Shown here: positions 1 through 10,157 of the stretch, piece by piece
How the letters are laid out: each line of letters opens with the position of its first letter
Numbering within the stretch: position 1 is the stretch's first letter
DNA from: Caprella mutica
Taxonomy: Eukaryota; Arthropoda; Malacostraca; Amphipoda; Caprellidae
Assembly (NCBI GenBank): GCA_947561585.1
Contig: CANNZV010001058.1
Span: forward strand, 186,001-250,000
Length of the DNA: 64,000 nt
Direction: 5' to 3'
Notes under the pieces: model-generated
Databases searched by the model: none
Told to the model about the DNA's origin: nothing
What the model saw: only the letters and a program-made list of their open reading frames with translations
Made by a program: the position numbers and the translations under genes

Positions 1-388
1 CAATAGTATATATTATCTTGAATAGTAGATATTATCTCCAATAGTATATTCTATATCAAATCAATAACATGTACGTAGCCACACCCAATAAGTGAAAACA
101 AATAAAAGAATTTATTAATAAATATTTGAAGTACAATGAAACCAAATAATAAAAAAAACTGTTACCATTCAATTGAATGAAATAAAATAGTAAAATAAAA
201 GAAACTTTAGTTTTTCTTCTATCACTTTTTTATTAATAGTAAACAATTTATTTGACACAAAATAGTACTCTGACATACGTATAAGAGTGTTCAAATAACT
301 TATAATACAATAAAATATTTTATAATACAACATAATAAAAACACAGAGCAATGAAATAATGCATTTAATAGAAGTCTTCTATATATAC
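1..388. other. AT-rich sequence without a recognisable gene
   Basis: This stretch is strongly AT-rich, with short diverged repeats of AATAGTATATATTATC type in the first 50 bases. I see no convincing exon, splice pattern or transposon end. The right edge is the assembly gap. Confidence 0.6.
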
Positions 389-605
389 NNNNNNNNNNNN
401 NNNNNNNNNNNNNNNNNNNNNNNNNNNNNNNNNNNNNNNNNNNNNNNNNNNNNNNNNNNNNNNNNNNNNNNNNNNNNNNNNNNNNNNNNNNNNNNNNNNN
501 NNNNNNNNNNNNNNNNNNNNNNNNNNNNNNNNNNNNNNNNNNNNNNNNNNNNNNNNNNNNNNNNNNNNNNNNNNNNNNNNNNNNNNNNNNNNNNNNNNNN
601 NNNNN
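389..605. other. Assembly gap (217 N)
   Basis: A run of N of 217 bases abuts the left edge of a 15-bp tandem array, so the gap probably marks a place where the assembler could not size the array. Confidence 0.99.
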
Positions 606-1190
606 ATCGTATTCCAATTCATCATATTCCAATTTATCATATTCCAATTTATCATATTCCAATTCATCACATTCCAATTCAACACATTATAATTAATCAT
701 ATTCCAGTTTATAATATTCCAATTCATCGTATTCCAATTCATCGTATTCCAATTCATCGTATTCCAATTCATCATATTCCAATTTATCATATTCCAATTC
801 ATCACATTCCAATTCAACACATTATAATTAATCATATTCCAATTAATCACATTCCAATTAATCATATTCCAGTTTATAATATTCCAATTCATCACATTCC
901 AATTTATAATATTCCAATTCATCACATTCCAACTCATTACATTCCAATTTATCACATTCCGATTTATCACATTCCAATCAATCATATTCCAATTAATCAT
1001 GCATATTCCAATTAATCACATTCCAATTTATAATATTACAATTCATCACATTCCAATTTATCATATTCCAATTTATAATATTACAATTAATCATATTCCA
1101 GTTTATAATATTCCAATTAATCATATTCCAATTAATCATATTCCAATTCATCACATTACAATTCATCACATTCCAATTTATAATATTCTA
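606..1190. repeat. 15-bp minisatellite
   Basis: About 39 units of a 15-bp repeat close to ATTCCAATTCATCAT, with T/C and A/T variants mixed along the array. Because 15 is a multiple of three, both strands stay open and read as five-residue repeats (HIPIY-like on plus, MNWNV-like on minus). I treat these frames as by-products. Confidence 0.95.
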
Positions 1191-1337
1191 AACATTCAAT
1201 CTGAAAGCAATTCGACAGCAATTGATTCCACCAAAATCCAATAATAATTTGCCATAAAGAAAATATTATGTCATATCAAAATAACATTTCTACCCTTTGA
1301 AGTCAAGTTCATTTCGTTAGTTTGCGACAAAACTGTC

Positions 1338-1556
1338 ATAACTAAAAATAGCTACTTTTCAGGAGAGGAAATTTAAACGGTTTCAATATTGAGAATAGTA
1401 CTAAAACACCATAGGTGAAACATTTTTGAAGCATCAAATAGGTCTAAACTGTATAAAATTAGACATAATTATATTATCTACTAAATTAATTTTTTTTTTG
1501 TATTTTAAGAAATTATGACATTTGGCCTCTCTAGCGGTCGATTTTTGAGCTACAAT
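1338..1556. mobile_element. Short inverted-repeat element, CAGGAGAGG family, copy 1
   Basis: The left end (AACTAAAAATAGCTAC, then TTTTCAGGAGAGG) matches in inverted form the right end (CTCTCTAGCGGTCG, then ATTTTTGAGCTAC). A second copy with the same ends lies at 9597-9858. It has no coding capacity, so I read it as a MITE; the superfamily is unknown. Confidence 0.5.
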
Positions 1557-1905
1557 AATTATTATGAAACTTTTACATTGCTAACGCGAAAACAACAACG
1601 AATTTTGAAGTTTGCATAAAAAAACAAATAAGGAGATAATTGAGAAATTTCTTTAAAATATATGAGTCCAATAATATCACAAAACGATATCTGGAAGCTA
1701 ATATTGTTGCACCGGAAGTGAGTGATTAAGATTATCATTTTCTAGTTTAAATATTGAATCAATTTGGAATTGAAAATGGAAAGTAAATGATTGTTACGAA
1801 GCATTAGATGCTTTAAATTATTGAAATGTACCGCTGAATACTTTTGAAACTGTGGGTTCTATACCTATAAAGGATTAAAAAATTCCATATATACTGTAGG
1901 GGTTC
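1557..1905. other. AT-rich spacer, nothing recognised
   Basis: Ordinary AT-rich sequence between two repeat elements. I see no exon or repeat array here. Confidence 0.5.
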
Positions 1906-3051
1906 TAGGTATATTCCACCCCGGTAAATTCCACCCCGGTATATTCCACCCCGGTAAATTCCACCCCTGTGACAATGCTCATTTGGGTGACAATAAAAAC
2001 TCAAAGATTATATTTTTAGGTGGCCATTTGTTAAATGTTTCGTACCGATGAAAAAGTAACTCAAACGATATTCTGAGACATCTGGACAATATTGGTTCAA
2101 TGTCAATTTTCCGAAAACACATTCGCCGCACAACACATTCGCCGAAAATATGACAATTTTTAACAGACTAAGGTTTGCTACAAAAATTTAAGTTTATTGA
2201 AAATCCTGTGTTAAATGATTATTTAAAATTGATCAAATTTTTTTAGTAACTATAAATTAAACGGTAATTATTGTTTGATTTTAATGCCATATAAATGTTT
2301 GTTCTTAGTCCCATTTTAAAAGTTTCTAAATAAATTTAGAAGTATTTATTAAATAATGAATATTTAATCCATTTATTCTAACATAAACTTTTCTATTTTT
2401 AAAAGGAATTGCTGAACAAAATTGATTTGGACTTCCTTTTTGTACTCGAATACATTTATCCATATTGTCAATATTTTATGAAAGGAATAGTTATATGAAT
2501 ATTCTTAAACCTAGAATAAATCTGTTTTAACTGTACCTTCACTAGTTGTTGAAATATACGAATTTAAACTTGGTAGACTTTTTTGTGGGTCACCCTGTAT
2601 AGTGTATAGTGAAAGCTTCACGGTCGACTCACAGTAGCGGACTGATTCTACAATGTATATAGAAGGATTAAAATGTAGTGAGACTAACACAACGAAAAAA
2701 TCTTTTTCTTTTGTAATTGATAATTGTACACAGAAAACTGACACAAATAGCCAGCAAAAGATTTAATTTGACTTAGTGAAAATGAAAGTTACCCAGTAGC
2801 TATTACATATATGTACTATTATTAAATGACTAATATTAATAACTAAACAAACCTAACCTTAAAGTGGGGTGGAATATACCGGGGTGGAATATACCGGGGT
2901 GGAATTTACCGGGGTGGAATATACCGGGGTGGAATTTACCGGGGTGGAATATACCGGGGTGGAATATACCTGGGTGGAATTTACCGGGGTGGAATATACC
3001 GGGGTGGAATATACCGGGGTGGAATTTACCGGGGTGGAATATACCGGTCAC
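1906..3051. mobile_element. Putative non-autonomous element with inverted terminal minisatellites
   Basis: A 15-bp minisatellite (GGTATATTCCACCCC) at 1906-1968 is matched in the opposite orientation by a longer array (GGGGTGGAATATACC) at 2865-3051. The right outer edge reads CCGGTCAC, as does the outer edge of the MULE-related element at 27666-28552. The 0.9 kb interior has no coding region. The left edge lacks the GTGACC that would complete the symmetry, so it may be eroded. Membership in the same family as the two MULE-related elements is an inference. Confidence 0.5.
2865..3051. repeat. 15-bp minisatellite, right arm
   Basis: Twelve to thirteen units of GGGGTGGAATATACC, with AATTTACC variants at irregular spacing. 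It is the reverse complement of the short array at 1906-1968. Both strands stay open because the period is a multiple of three. Confidence 0.9.
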
Positions 3052-3053
3052 CA

Positions 3054-3436
3054 TACTGTAGTACTCCTTTATAGTGAAATCCTCTATCTACAGTCCTGAG
3101 CAAAGAATGTACCCCTTATAGTGAATTTTTTCTTAAAAAACCTATTTGCTATTCATGGAAGACTACACTGAGAAAAAAATTGTGAGTCAACCTGACTCAT
3201 CGCTTGAGTCATTGCTGGCAAAACTCCAATATTGGAGTCTTTTTTCTTAATTGACTCTACCTGAGTTAATCTGACTATAATGAACTCTTGTTTTTTGACT
3301 CACAAGTCAAAATAGAAAACTCAAATTTGAAGTCAATTGGACTCTTATTTTTTGTAGTGTAAATGCAATTTGTTCACTATACGGGATAGTTCTCTTACTC
3401 CGGACTTACTCCTCACTATAGAGGAGTTCTACTTTA
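3054..3436. mobile_element. CAGTAG-family MITE, interrupted copy
   Basis: The left half begins TACTGTAGTACTCC and the right half ends GGAGTTCTACTTTA, each next to a TA. The halves match the palindromic family best seen at 31031-31235. This copy is split by another inverted-repeat element at 3166-3359. The TA flanks and CAGTAGAAC-like ends fit Tc1/mariner or pogo-type MITEs. Confidence 0.8.
3166..3359. mobile_element. Nested MITE with TA duplication
   Basis: It begins CACTGAGAAAAAAATTGTGAG and ends in the inverted partner CTTATTTTTTGTAGTG. TA dinucleotides stand on both sides (3164-3165 and 3360-3361). It interrupts the older CAGTAG-family copy, which fixes the order of insertion. TA duplication suggests Tc1/mariner-type transposition. 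Confidence 0.75.
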
Positions 3437-3474
3437 TATCTCAAGTATTTTAATGACCTTCTATAGGAAGTTAA

Positions 3475-4160
3475 GGGGTAGATCCTTAAACTACACTTGG
3501 GTTAACACTGGGGTCGGTCCTTAAACTACACTTGGGTTAACACTGGGGTCGGTCCTTGAACTACACTCGGGTTAACACTGGGGTAGATCCTTAAACTACA
3601 CTTGGGTTAACACTGGGGTAGATCCTTAAACTACACTTGGGTTAACACTGGGGTAGATCCTTAAACTACACTTGGGTTAACACTGGGGTAGATCCTTAAA
3701 CTACACTTGGGTTAACACTGGGGTCGGTCCTTAAACTAAACTTGGGTTAACACTGGGGTAGATCCTTAAACTACACTTGGGTTAACACTGGGGTAGATCC
3801 TTAAACTACACTTGGGTTAACACTGGGGTCGGTCCTTAAACTACACTTGGGTTAACACTGGGGTAGATCCTTAAACTACACTTGGGTTAACACTGGGGTC
3901 GGTCCTTAAACTACACTTGGGTTAACTCTGGGGTCCTTAAACTACACTTGGGTTAACACTGGGGTCCTTAAACTACACTTGGGTTAACACTGGGGTCCTT
4001 AAACTACACTTGGGTTAACACTGGGGTCCTTAAACTACACTTGGGTTAACACTGGGGTCGGTCCTTAAACTACACTTGGGGAATAGTTTGAAAATTTAGG
4101 GTCCTTAAACTACACTTGGGGTATAGTTTGAAAAGTTGAGATCCTTAAGGTACACTTGAT
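3475..4160. repeat. 35-bp satellite with 31-bp variants
   Basis: About 19 units containing CCTTAAACTACACTTGGG and TTAACACTGGGG. GTAGAT and GTCGGT variants alternate in the linker, and a block of shorter units lies at about 3920-4050. The last units diverge (AATAGTTTGAAAA). No coding sequence. Confidence 0.93.
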
Positions 4161-4605
4161 CCAAAAAATGTATAAAAGATAAATTATAATTTTGTTTTCA
4201 TGGAAGATCAAAAATGTGGAACCGAAAAGTTTACCTCATTGGCTACTTAAAACTTAAAACTATAGCACTGTATAGCATATGAAGAAATTATAAATCTCGC
4301 ACCCAATTTTTATTTTCCACTCTCTAGATTTCGAATCCTTTTCACCACTTATATATTTAATGAAAACCACTCCCTGCAGCCTTAAATTAAACATGTTAAA
4401 TTATGAGAGTAATCACACTTTCAAGAAATGGTGAATTAAATAAGTGAGGAAAAGAGTAAAACTTAATGGAGCTGCAAATTGAACTGTGCTGTATTTTATC
4501 TTATATTTTAAAGTTTAAAAATAAATGCTAACTGAGGGTTGTATATATATGTGCATGCATATTTAGTATGAAATTTTAATAAATTTAATCATAATCTTAA
4601 ATTAA
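4161..4605. other. AT-rich spacer
   Basis: I see no repeat array, exon or transposon end in this stretch. Confidence 0.5.
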
Positions 4606-4615
4606 ATGCTTGCTA

Positions 4616-5143
4616 CTCGCTACACTCACTGCACTCACTCACTACTACACTCACTGCAATCACTCACTACTACACTCACTGCAATCACTCACTACTACAC
4701 TCACTGCAATCACTCAAACTCACTATACTACACTCACTCATACTCACTACTACACTCACTCATACTCACTACTACACTCACTGCACTCACTCATACTCAC
4801 TACTACACTCACTCATACTCACTACTACACTCACTCATACTCACTACTACACTCACTGCACTCACTCATACTCACTACTACACTCACTGCACTCACTCAT
4901 ACTCACTGCACTCACTCACTACTACACTCACTGCAATCACTCACTACTACACTCACTGCAATCACTCAAACTCACTATACTACACTCACTCATACTCACT
5001 ACTACACTCACTCATACTCACTACTACACTCACTGCACTCACTACTACACTCACTCATACTCACTACTACTCTCACTCATACTCACTACTACACTCACTC
5101 ATACTCACTACTACTCTCATACTCACTACTACACTCACCCTCG
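4616..5143. repeat. CACTCA-rich composite tandem repeat
   Basis: The array is built from CACTCACT, CATACTCACTACTACACT and GCAATCACT blocks in a higher-order pattern; a segment near 4640-4780 recurs near 4920-5060. The plus strand stays open for about 200 codons rich in T, H, Y and L. That is expected for an array lacking stop codons, so I do not call a gene. Confidence 0.92.
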
Positions 5144-5305
5144 GCTTGCACTGTGTGTATTAGTGACAGCACTGAAAAGAAAGAAAAAAGAAAGTTAGTT
5201 TTTATTCGATTTCATCTATTTATTTTTTACAAATATTCAATTAAATAAATTGATGTAGAATAGATACATAACAGTTAAAATACATTCAAAGGTTTGTTTG
5301 TGCAT

Positions 5306-5572
5306 ACTATATAGTACATGTACTATACGTACTATAATTACTATACATACTATATGTACTATACGTACTATATGTACTATATGTACTATACGTACTATAT
5401 GTACTATACGTACTATATGTACTATACGTACTATATGTACTATAATTACTATACATACAATATGTACTATACGTACTATATGTACTATACGTACTATAAT
5501 TACTATACATACTATATGTACTATACATACTATATGTACTATACGTACAATAAGTACTTTACGTACTATGTA
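5306..5572. repeat. 9-bp palindrome-forming array
   Basis: Roughly 29 units of GTACTATAC, GTACTATAT or ATTACTATA. The unit is close to self-complementary, so each strand can form short hairpins and the whole array could extrude as a cruciform. Both strands read open as three-residue repeats. Confidence 0.9.
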
Positions 5573-5614
5573 TAGCTTTCATGTGGTGAGCCATTGGTCA
5601 AAATATATCGCGTT

Positions 5615-5706
5615 TTGCAGGACGCTAAATTCCTTATTTTGAGGTCATTTAACTGGCAATTTCAATGGAGTAACTGAAACAAAATAAGGTTTTCAGCGTC
5701 CTGCAA
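5615..5706. repeat. Inverted repeat (hairpin)
   Basis: TTGCAGGACGCTAAATTCCT, continuing TATTTT, at the left pairs with AAAATAAGGTTTTCAGCGTC, continuing CTGCAA, at the right around a 40-base loop. The stem is about 26 bp with a few mismatches. It may be a small foldback element or a structured RNA. No other copy was noticed. Confidence 0.7.
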
Positions 5707-6088
5707 TCGCTGCAACAATACCTCTCTCTAGTGTAGTATATCATAACTCTATGATAGCTTTCCTATTCTAAATATGTTCCGCAACATTTGCCGATTTTGC
5801 ATAATATCGTGAATGCGCTGAGCGTTTTTAGGATCAATGAAAATGCGCGATAATCTCGAGGTAAAGGGTATGAAGCAGGTCCAACAGTGATGGAGCATAG
5901 ATAAGTAATTATTTATGCATTTAATTGGTCCATTTCATCCAAATAACTTGGTACTATATTGGTAATTAAGTTAAGTTAGTTACTTAAAGAAAACTTGCAA
6001 CAAAAATGGTATTTTAATTTTTTTGAGATATCAAACATTCCACCAAGCGTTTGGAAGAAACCTCGTTTGTTTTCCTTTGTTTTTATTC

Positions 6089-6900
6089 GTGACCGGAAAA
6101 TTCGTGCTCGGAAAATTCGTCCTCAGAAAATTCGTCCTCAGAAAATTCGTCCTCGGAAAATTCGTCTTCGGAAAATTCATCCTCGGAAAAATTTTCCACG
6201 GAAAATTCGGCCATTAAACACAAAATAATTAATTTAAATGAAACAAACTGCTATGATGAATATTTTGATATAATAAAGTAGTTTAATGTTTGTAGGTGCT
6301 AGTACATAGTCAATTATTAGTCAATGTACTTTGTTGTATCCATTTAGTTTGTTGTAATGCACAATTCATGATTGTTTAATGAAACCATTAATCTTTATAG
6401 AAATAATAATTTCATAAATTTAATTTAAGATAAAATGTTTGGTGCCTTAGCGTTCTTAACACCTGAAGATGTTTCTGGCGTTAATGAAAATTTATACAAG
6501 GTGCCAATGAGTTTTTTAACTACTTTGAAGCTAGGTACATTGGAACAAAACGGAGAAGACGAAACCAACGCGAAAGCCAGTTACATCCAGTTGAATTTTG
6601 GAATGTTCAAGAAAGAGCATCCTAATATTTGGAAATTCATCGTGCAAAAGTGAAGGAAGGAGAGTTAACCCAAACTAAAAGAAGTCAAACAAAGAGAGGT
6701 GACACACAGCATGAAAGGCCAAAATATCGAGATATTGACGAACAAATATGAAGCTTGTATTGCAATACGCGCAGAATGATACATAATTTTGTAAACAAAT
6801 ATTGCCTATTTATTCAGCTATTTAATTTTTTTTAACACTCAATAGTGTCTTTCTTTCTATTCCTAATTTAATAAAACGAACGAATTTTCTGTGGACGAAT
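6089..6900 (+). mobile_element. Non-autonomous MULE-related element A
   Basis: It starts GTGACCGGAAAATTCG and runs through about eight 15-bp units (GGAAAATTCGTCCTC). A 0.6 kb core with a transposase remnant follows, and it ends in an inverted piece (CGAATTTTCTGTGGACGAAT). The core is nearly identical to the inverted copy at 27666-28552. The right terminal array is almost lost. It sits inside another element whose second copy (48420-48926) shows the uninterrupted site. Confidence 0.8.
6435..6653 (+). pseudogene. Broken MULE transposase fragment (72 codons)
   Basis: The frame opens MFGALAFLTPEDV and closes KKEHPNIWKFIVQK before TGA. In a shifted frame it continues KVKEGELTQTKRSQ and RPKYRDIDEQI. 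From memory of the family, ALAF-PxDDV and HPNIWKFI...LT--K patterns occur near the C-terminus of animal MULE transposases with FLYWCH domains, but I could not run a search. The catalytic DDE core is absent and the two recognisable stretches look brought together by an internal deletion. The inverted copy at 27991-28206 has the same stop, so the lesion predates the mobility of these copies. Not a functional transposase. Confidence 0.6.
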
Positions 6901-7101
6901 ATAGTTAGTCTTTTAAATTAAAAAAAAATTAAGAAAAGTTTTCCATAAAATTACAGGCTATTACAGGCGAAAATGCCCTGCGCGTTTTTAGGATCTGGAA
7001 AATGTGCGACAATCTCGATATTGTCGCACGTTTTCAAGATCATTAAAACGAGCAGCGCATTCTCGAGATTGTGCAAAATCGGCTAATTGCGCGGAACATA
7101 T

Positions 7102-7488
7102 ATACTACATTCATTAGTACGGAATAAAATGGATATTTACTGTAAAGAATTAAAGATAATATTGTGAATTAAACTTTGGTGAAATAGTTAGTGAAATAAA
7201 TAAAATATATCAACAGATAATAGAAATAGATTTAAAAAGTATTAATTGGTATCCATAGTTATATTCAAATTATAGTCAAAACGTAAAGTGTCGATTAATA
7301 AATAATTTGACAAATAGATTCGATATTTATTTGATATGAATCCATGTTTTTAATTACCTTGAAATTATATATTGAAATAATAACATGAAACATAATTGAA
7401 TAAAATTTGCTACCTTTGATATTGAAGGAATTATTAAAAGTTAACCACTTAATTCTTGGCAACTTGCTACATTACCTGTAGAAAAAAG
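7102..7488. other. AT-rich spacer
   Basis: No gene, array or transposon end recognised between the element to the left and the 21-bp satellite. Confidence 0.5.
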
Positions 7489-8636
7489 AGTAACTACAGT
7501 AATGTAACAAAGTAACTACCATAATGCAATAAAGTAACTACCATAATGCAATAAAGTAACTACCATAATGCAATAAAGTAACTACCATAATGTAATAAAG
7601 TAACTACCATAATGCAATAAAGTAACTACCATAATGCAATAAAGTAACTATCATAATGCAATAAAGTAACTACCATAATGTAATAAAGTAACTACCATAA
7701 TGCAATAAAGTAACTACCATAATGCAATAAAGTAACTACCATAATGCAATAAAGTAACTACCATAATGTAATAAAGTAACTACCATAATGCAATAAAGTA
7801 ACTACCATAATGCAATAAAGTAACTACCATAATGTAATAAAGTAACTACCATAATGTAATAAAGTAACTACCATAATGCAATAAAGTAACTACCATAATG
7901 CAATAAAGTAACTACCATAATGCAATAAAGTAACTACCATAATGTAATAAAGTAACTACCATAATGTAATAAAGTAACTACCATAATGCAATAAAGTAAC
8001 TACCATAATGTAATAAAGTAACTACCATAATGTAATAAAGTAACTACCATAATGCAATAAAGTAACTACCATAATGTAATAAAGTAACTACCATAATGCA
8101 ATAAAGTAACTACCATAATGTAATAAAGTAACTACCATAATGCAATAAAGTAACTACCATAATGTAATAAAGTAACTACCATAATGCAATAAAGTTACTA
8201 CAGTAATGTAATAAAGTAAATACCATAATGTAATAAAGTAACTACCATAATGTAATAAAGTAACTACCATAATGCAATAAAGTTACTACAGTAATGTAAT
8301 AAAGTAACTACCATAATGCAATAAAGTTACTACAGTAATGTAATAAAGTAACTACCATAATGCAATAAAGTTACTACAGTAATGTAATAAAGTAACTACC
8401 ATAATGTAATAAAGTTACTACAGTAATGTAATAAAGTAAATACCATAATGTAATAAAGTAACTACCATAATGTAATAAAGTTACTACAGTAATGTAATAA
8501 AGTAAATACCATAATGTAATAAAGTAACTACCATAATGTAATAAAGTAACTACCATAATGCAATAAAGTTACTACAGTAATGTAATAAAGTAAATACCAT
8601 AATGTAATAAAGTAACTACCCTGATGCACTTAAGTA
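7489..8636. repeat. 21-bp satellite
   Basis: About 54 units close to AAGTAACTACCATAATGCAA plus T. AATGCAAT and AATGTAAT variants are interspersed, and in the right third some units read GTTACTACAGTAATG. The array is very regular, which suggests recent homogenisation. No gene. Confidence 0.96.
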
Positions 8637-8647
8637 AGTAGTAACTA

Positions 8648-8879
8648 CAGTAGAACTCCTAAATAATAAAATCCTCTATAGTGAATGTAGTGTCCTGAGT
8701 AAGAGAATTACCCCGTATAGTGAATAGACTTTCTTTAGTCTGCCATGAATGGTCATCAGTTTTCTAAAACTGATGACCATTTTAATGCGGGTTAAAGAAA
8801 ATTTGTTCACTTATAGAGGTTACTTCTTTACTCAGACACTACATTCACTATAGAGGATTCCATTATATAGGAGTTGTAC
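8648..8879. mobile_element. CAGTAG-family MITE
   Basis: CAGTAGAACTCCTAAATAAT at the left pairs with the inverted right end (CCTCTATAGTG partner, then GGAGTTGTAC), and TA stands at both outer edges. A central AAAACTGATGACCAT palindrome marks the axis. It lies directly beside the 21-bp satellite. Confidence 0.85.
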
Positions 8880-8881
8880 TA

Positions 8882-9596
8882 TGCTGAGGTTACTAATTTA
8901 ATTTAATTATTCACAGTAGTCACTTTTCTTATAAGCCAATGAAAAACTATATATCATTTTGAATAAAGCAATTTGATTATAAGAATAAACTGAAATGAAC
9001 AGAAATTTGTTAGTTTTTATGTTTAATATTACAAAAATTGTTAAAATAAGGATACGAAAAAAATGGTGCCAAACGAATAAATTTCGTAACACGTTCTTTG
9101 CCACGTGACCACCGGTGGGTCCCGCCGCGTTTAAAGTGTTAATATATGTGATTCGTTGCTTTTAGATAATATGTTCAAAGATATGGAACCTTCAAAAACT
9201 CTTTTGTACTTTAGTAGAGAAATGATTCAGTTAAGATAGAAATGAAAGATTAGAATTAAAAGTTGTAATTAAAAAGTTGTTCCTAAGTGTTAATATATCA
9301 TCTTTAGACTGAATTTTTATGAAATTTTAACTAAATAAATAGGAGAATAACTAGAAATGAAATAAGATCGAATGTCTGAAATAGTATATTTAAAAAAATC
9401 TTACTTCACAATAAACAAAGTACGATTAGTTAAATTGTCATTATAATATTTCACTTAAATTTAGCCTTCATTAATTTCCTCCAAATTTTGCCGGATATAC
9501 TTTAAATATTATTTAAGGAAAGTTATATAAACGTAATGGTATACAGTATATCCGATATTATCTATTGGGTTACAATTATTATAGTTAAATAGAAGT
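8882..9596. other. AT-rich spacer with a GC-rich transposon-end-like patch
   Basis: Mostly featureless. At about 9067-9142 a GC-rich patch (GTGACCACCGGTGGGTCCC, followed by TTTAAAGTGTTAA) stands out. On the minus strand it reads TTAACACTTTAAACG followed by CACCGGTGG, which resembles ends of some piggyBac elements. No partner end was found, so it is at most a solo remnant. Confidence 0.35.
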
Positions 9597-9858
9597 TAAA
9601 TAACCCCAAAATAGCTATTTTTCAGGAGAGGTATTTCGGCACTTGTACACACAGAGAAAGGATTAGAATTCAATAAAATAAAATTTGTTTGTTTTTGTAT
9701 AGTCCAAACAACTCACGTAATTAATTGATTCAAAGCATTGATGATTAGATATGACTCATATGAGTAATTTTTTTATCAGTGTGTATAATGTACGTACATT
9801 TAATGGTATATCGTTAGGACATTTAGCCTCTCAAGCGGTATATTTTTGAGTTACAAAT
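9597..9858. mobile_element. CAGGAGAGG-family element, copy 2, with nested MITE
   Basis: The left end (AAAATAGCTATTTTTCAGG) and right end (CCTCTCAAGCGGTATATTTT) match the element at 1338-1556. The middle is replaced by a different inverted-repeat element at 9646-9785, which accounts for the extra length. Confidence 0.5.
9646..9785. mobile_element. Small nested MITE
   Basis: It begins TACACACAGAGAAAGGATTA and ends with the imperfect inverse TTTTTTTATCAGTGTGTA, including TA at each edge. The ends resemble those of the nested MITE at 3166-3359 (CACTGAGAAAAAA), so both may belong to one family. Confidence 0.5.
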
Positions 9859-9962
9859 TTGAAACTTTAAAAAAAATCAGTTTTAAAATTTAACCGACTT
9901 TATGGATAACTCGAAAATACATTTTTTGTGTAAATGACGTTGTTCTTGCAAACAACGATATT

Positions 9963-10157
9963 ATTATATAGCAAGAATATGATTGATATCATTAAATAGC
10001 AAGAACATAATAATATTAAATAGCAAGAACATAATACTATTAAATAGCAAGAACACAATACTATTAAATAGCAAGAACACAATACTATTAAATAGCAAGA
10101 ACATAATACTATTAAATAGCAAGAACACAATACTATTAAATAGCAAGAACACAATGT
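9963..10157. repeat. 24-bp minisatellite
   Basis: About eight units of AAATAGCAAGAACACAATAC plus TATT. The minus strand reads open as an eight-residue repeat (CSCYLIVL-like) continuous with 29 non-repeat codons to the right (up to 10244). I regard the frame as a by-product. Confidence 0.93.

Larger units (their letters stand above)
5772..7101. mobile_element. GTTCCGCGCAATT-family element, copy 1, carrying a nested insertion
   Basis: The left end ATATGTTCCGCAACATTTGC is matched in inverted form by the right end AATTGCGCGGAACATATA. The inner parts (GCCGATTTTGCATAAT, AATGCGC, AATCTCGAG) are also shared between the arms. A shorter copy in the opposite orientation at 48420-48926 lacks the central 0.8 kb, which here is the MULE-related element at 6089-6900. 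No coding capacity of its own. Confidence 0.7.

Noticed and set aside
4606..5248. Two overlapping frames of about 200 codons rich in T, H, Y and L
   Set aside because: Both are readings of a CACTCA-rich array that simply lacks stop codons on the plus strand.
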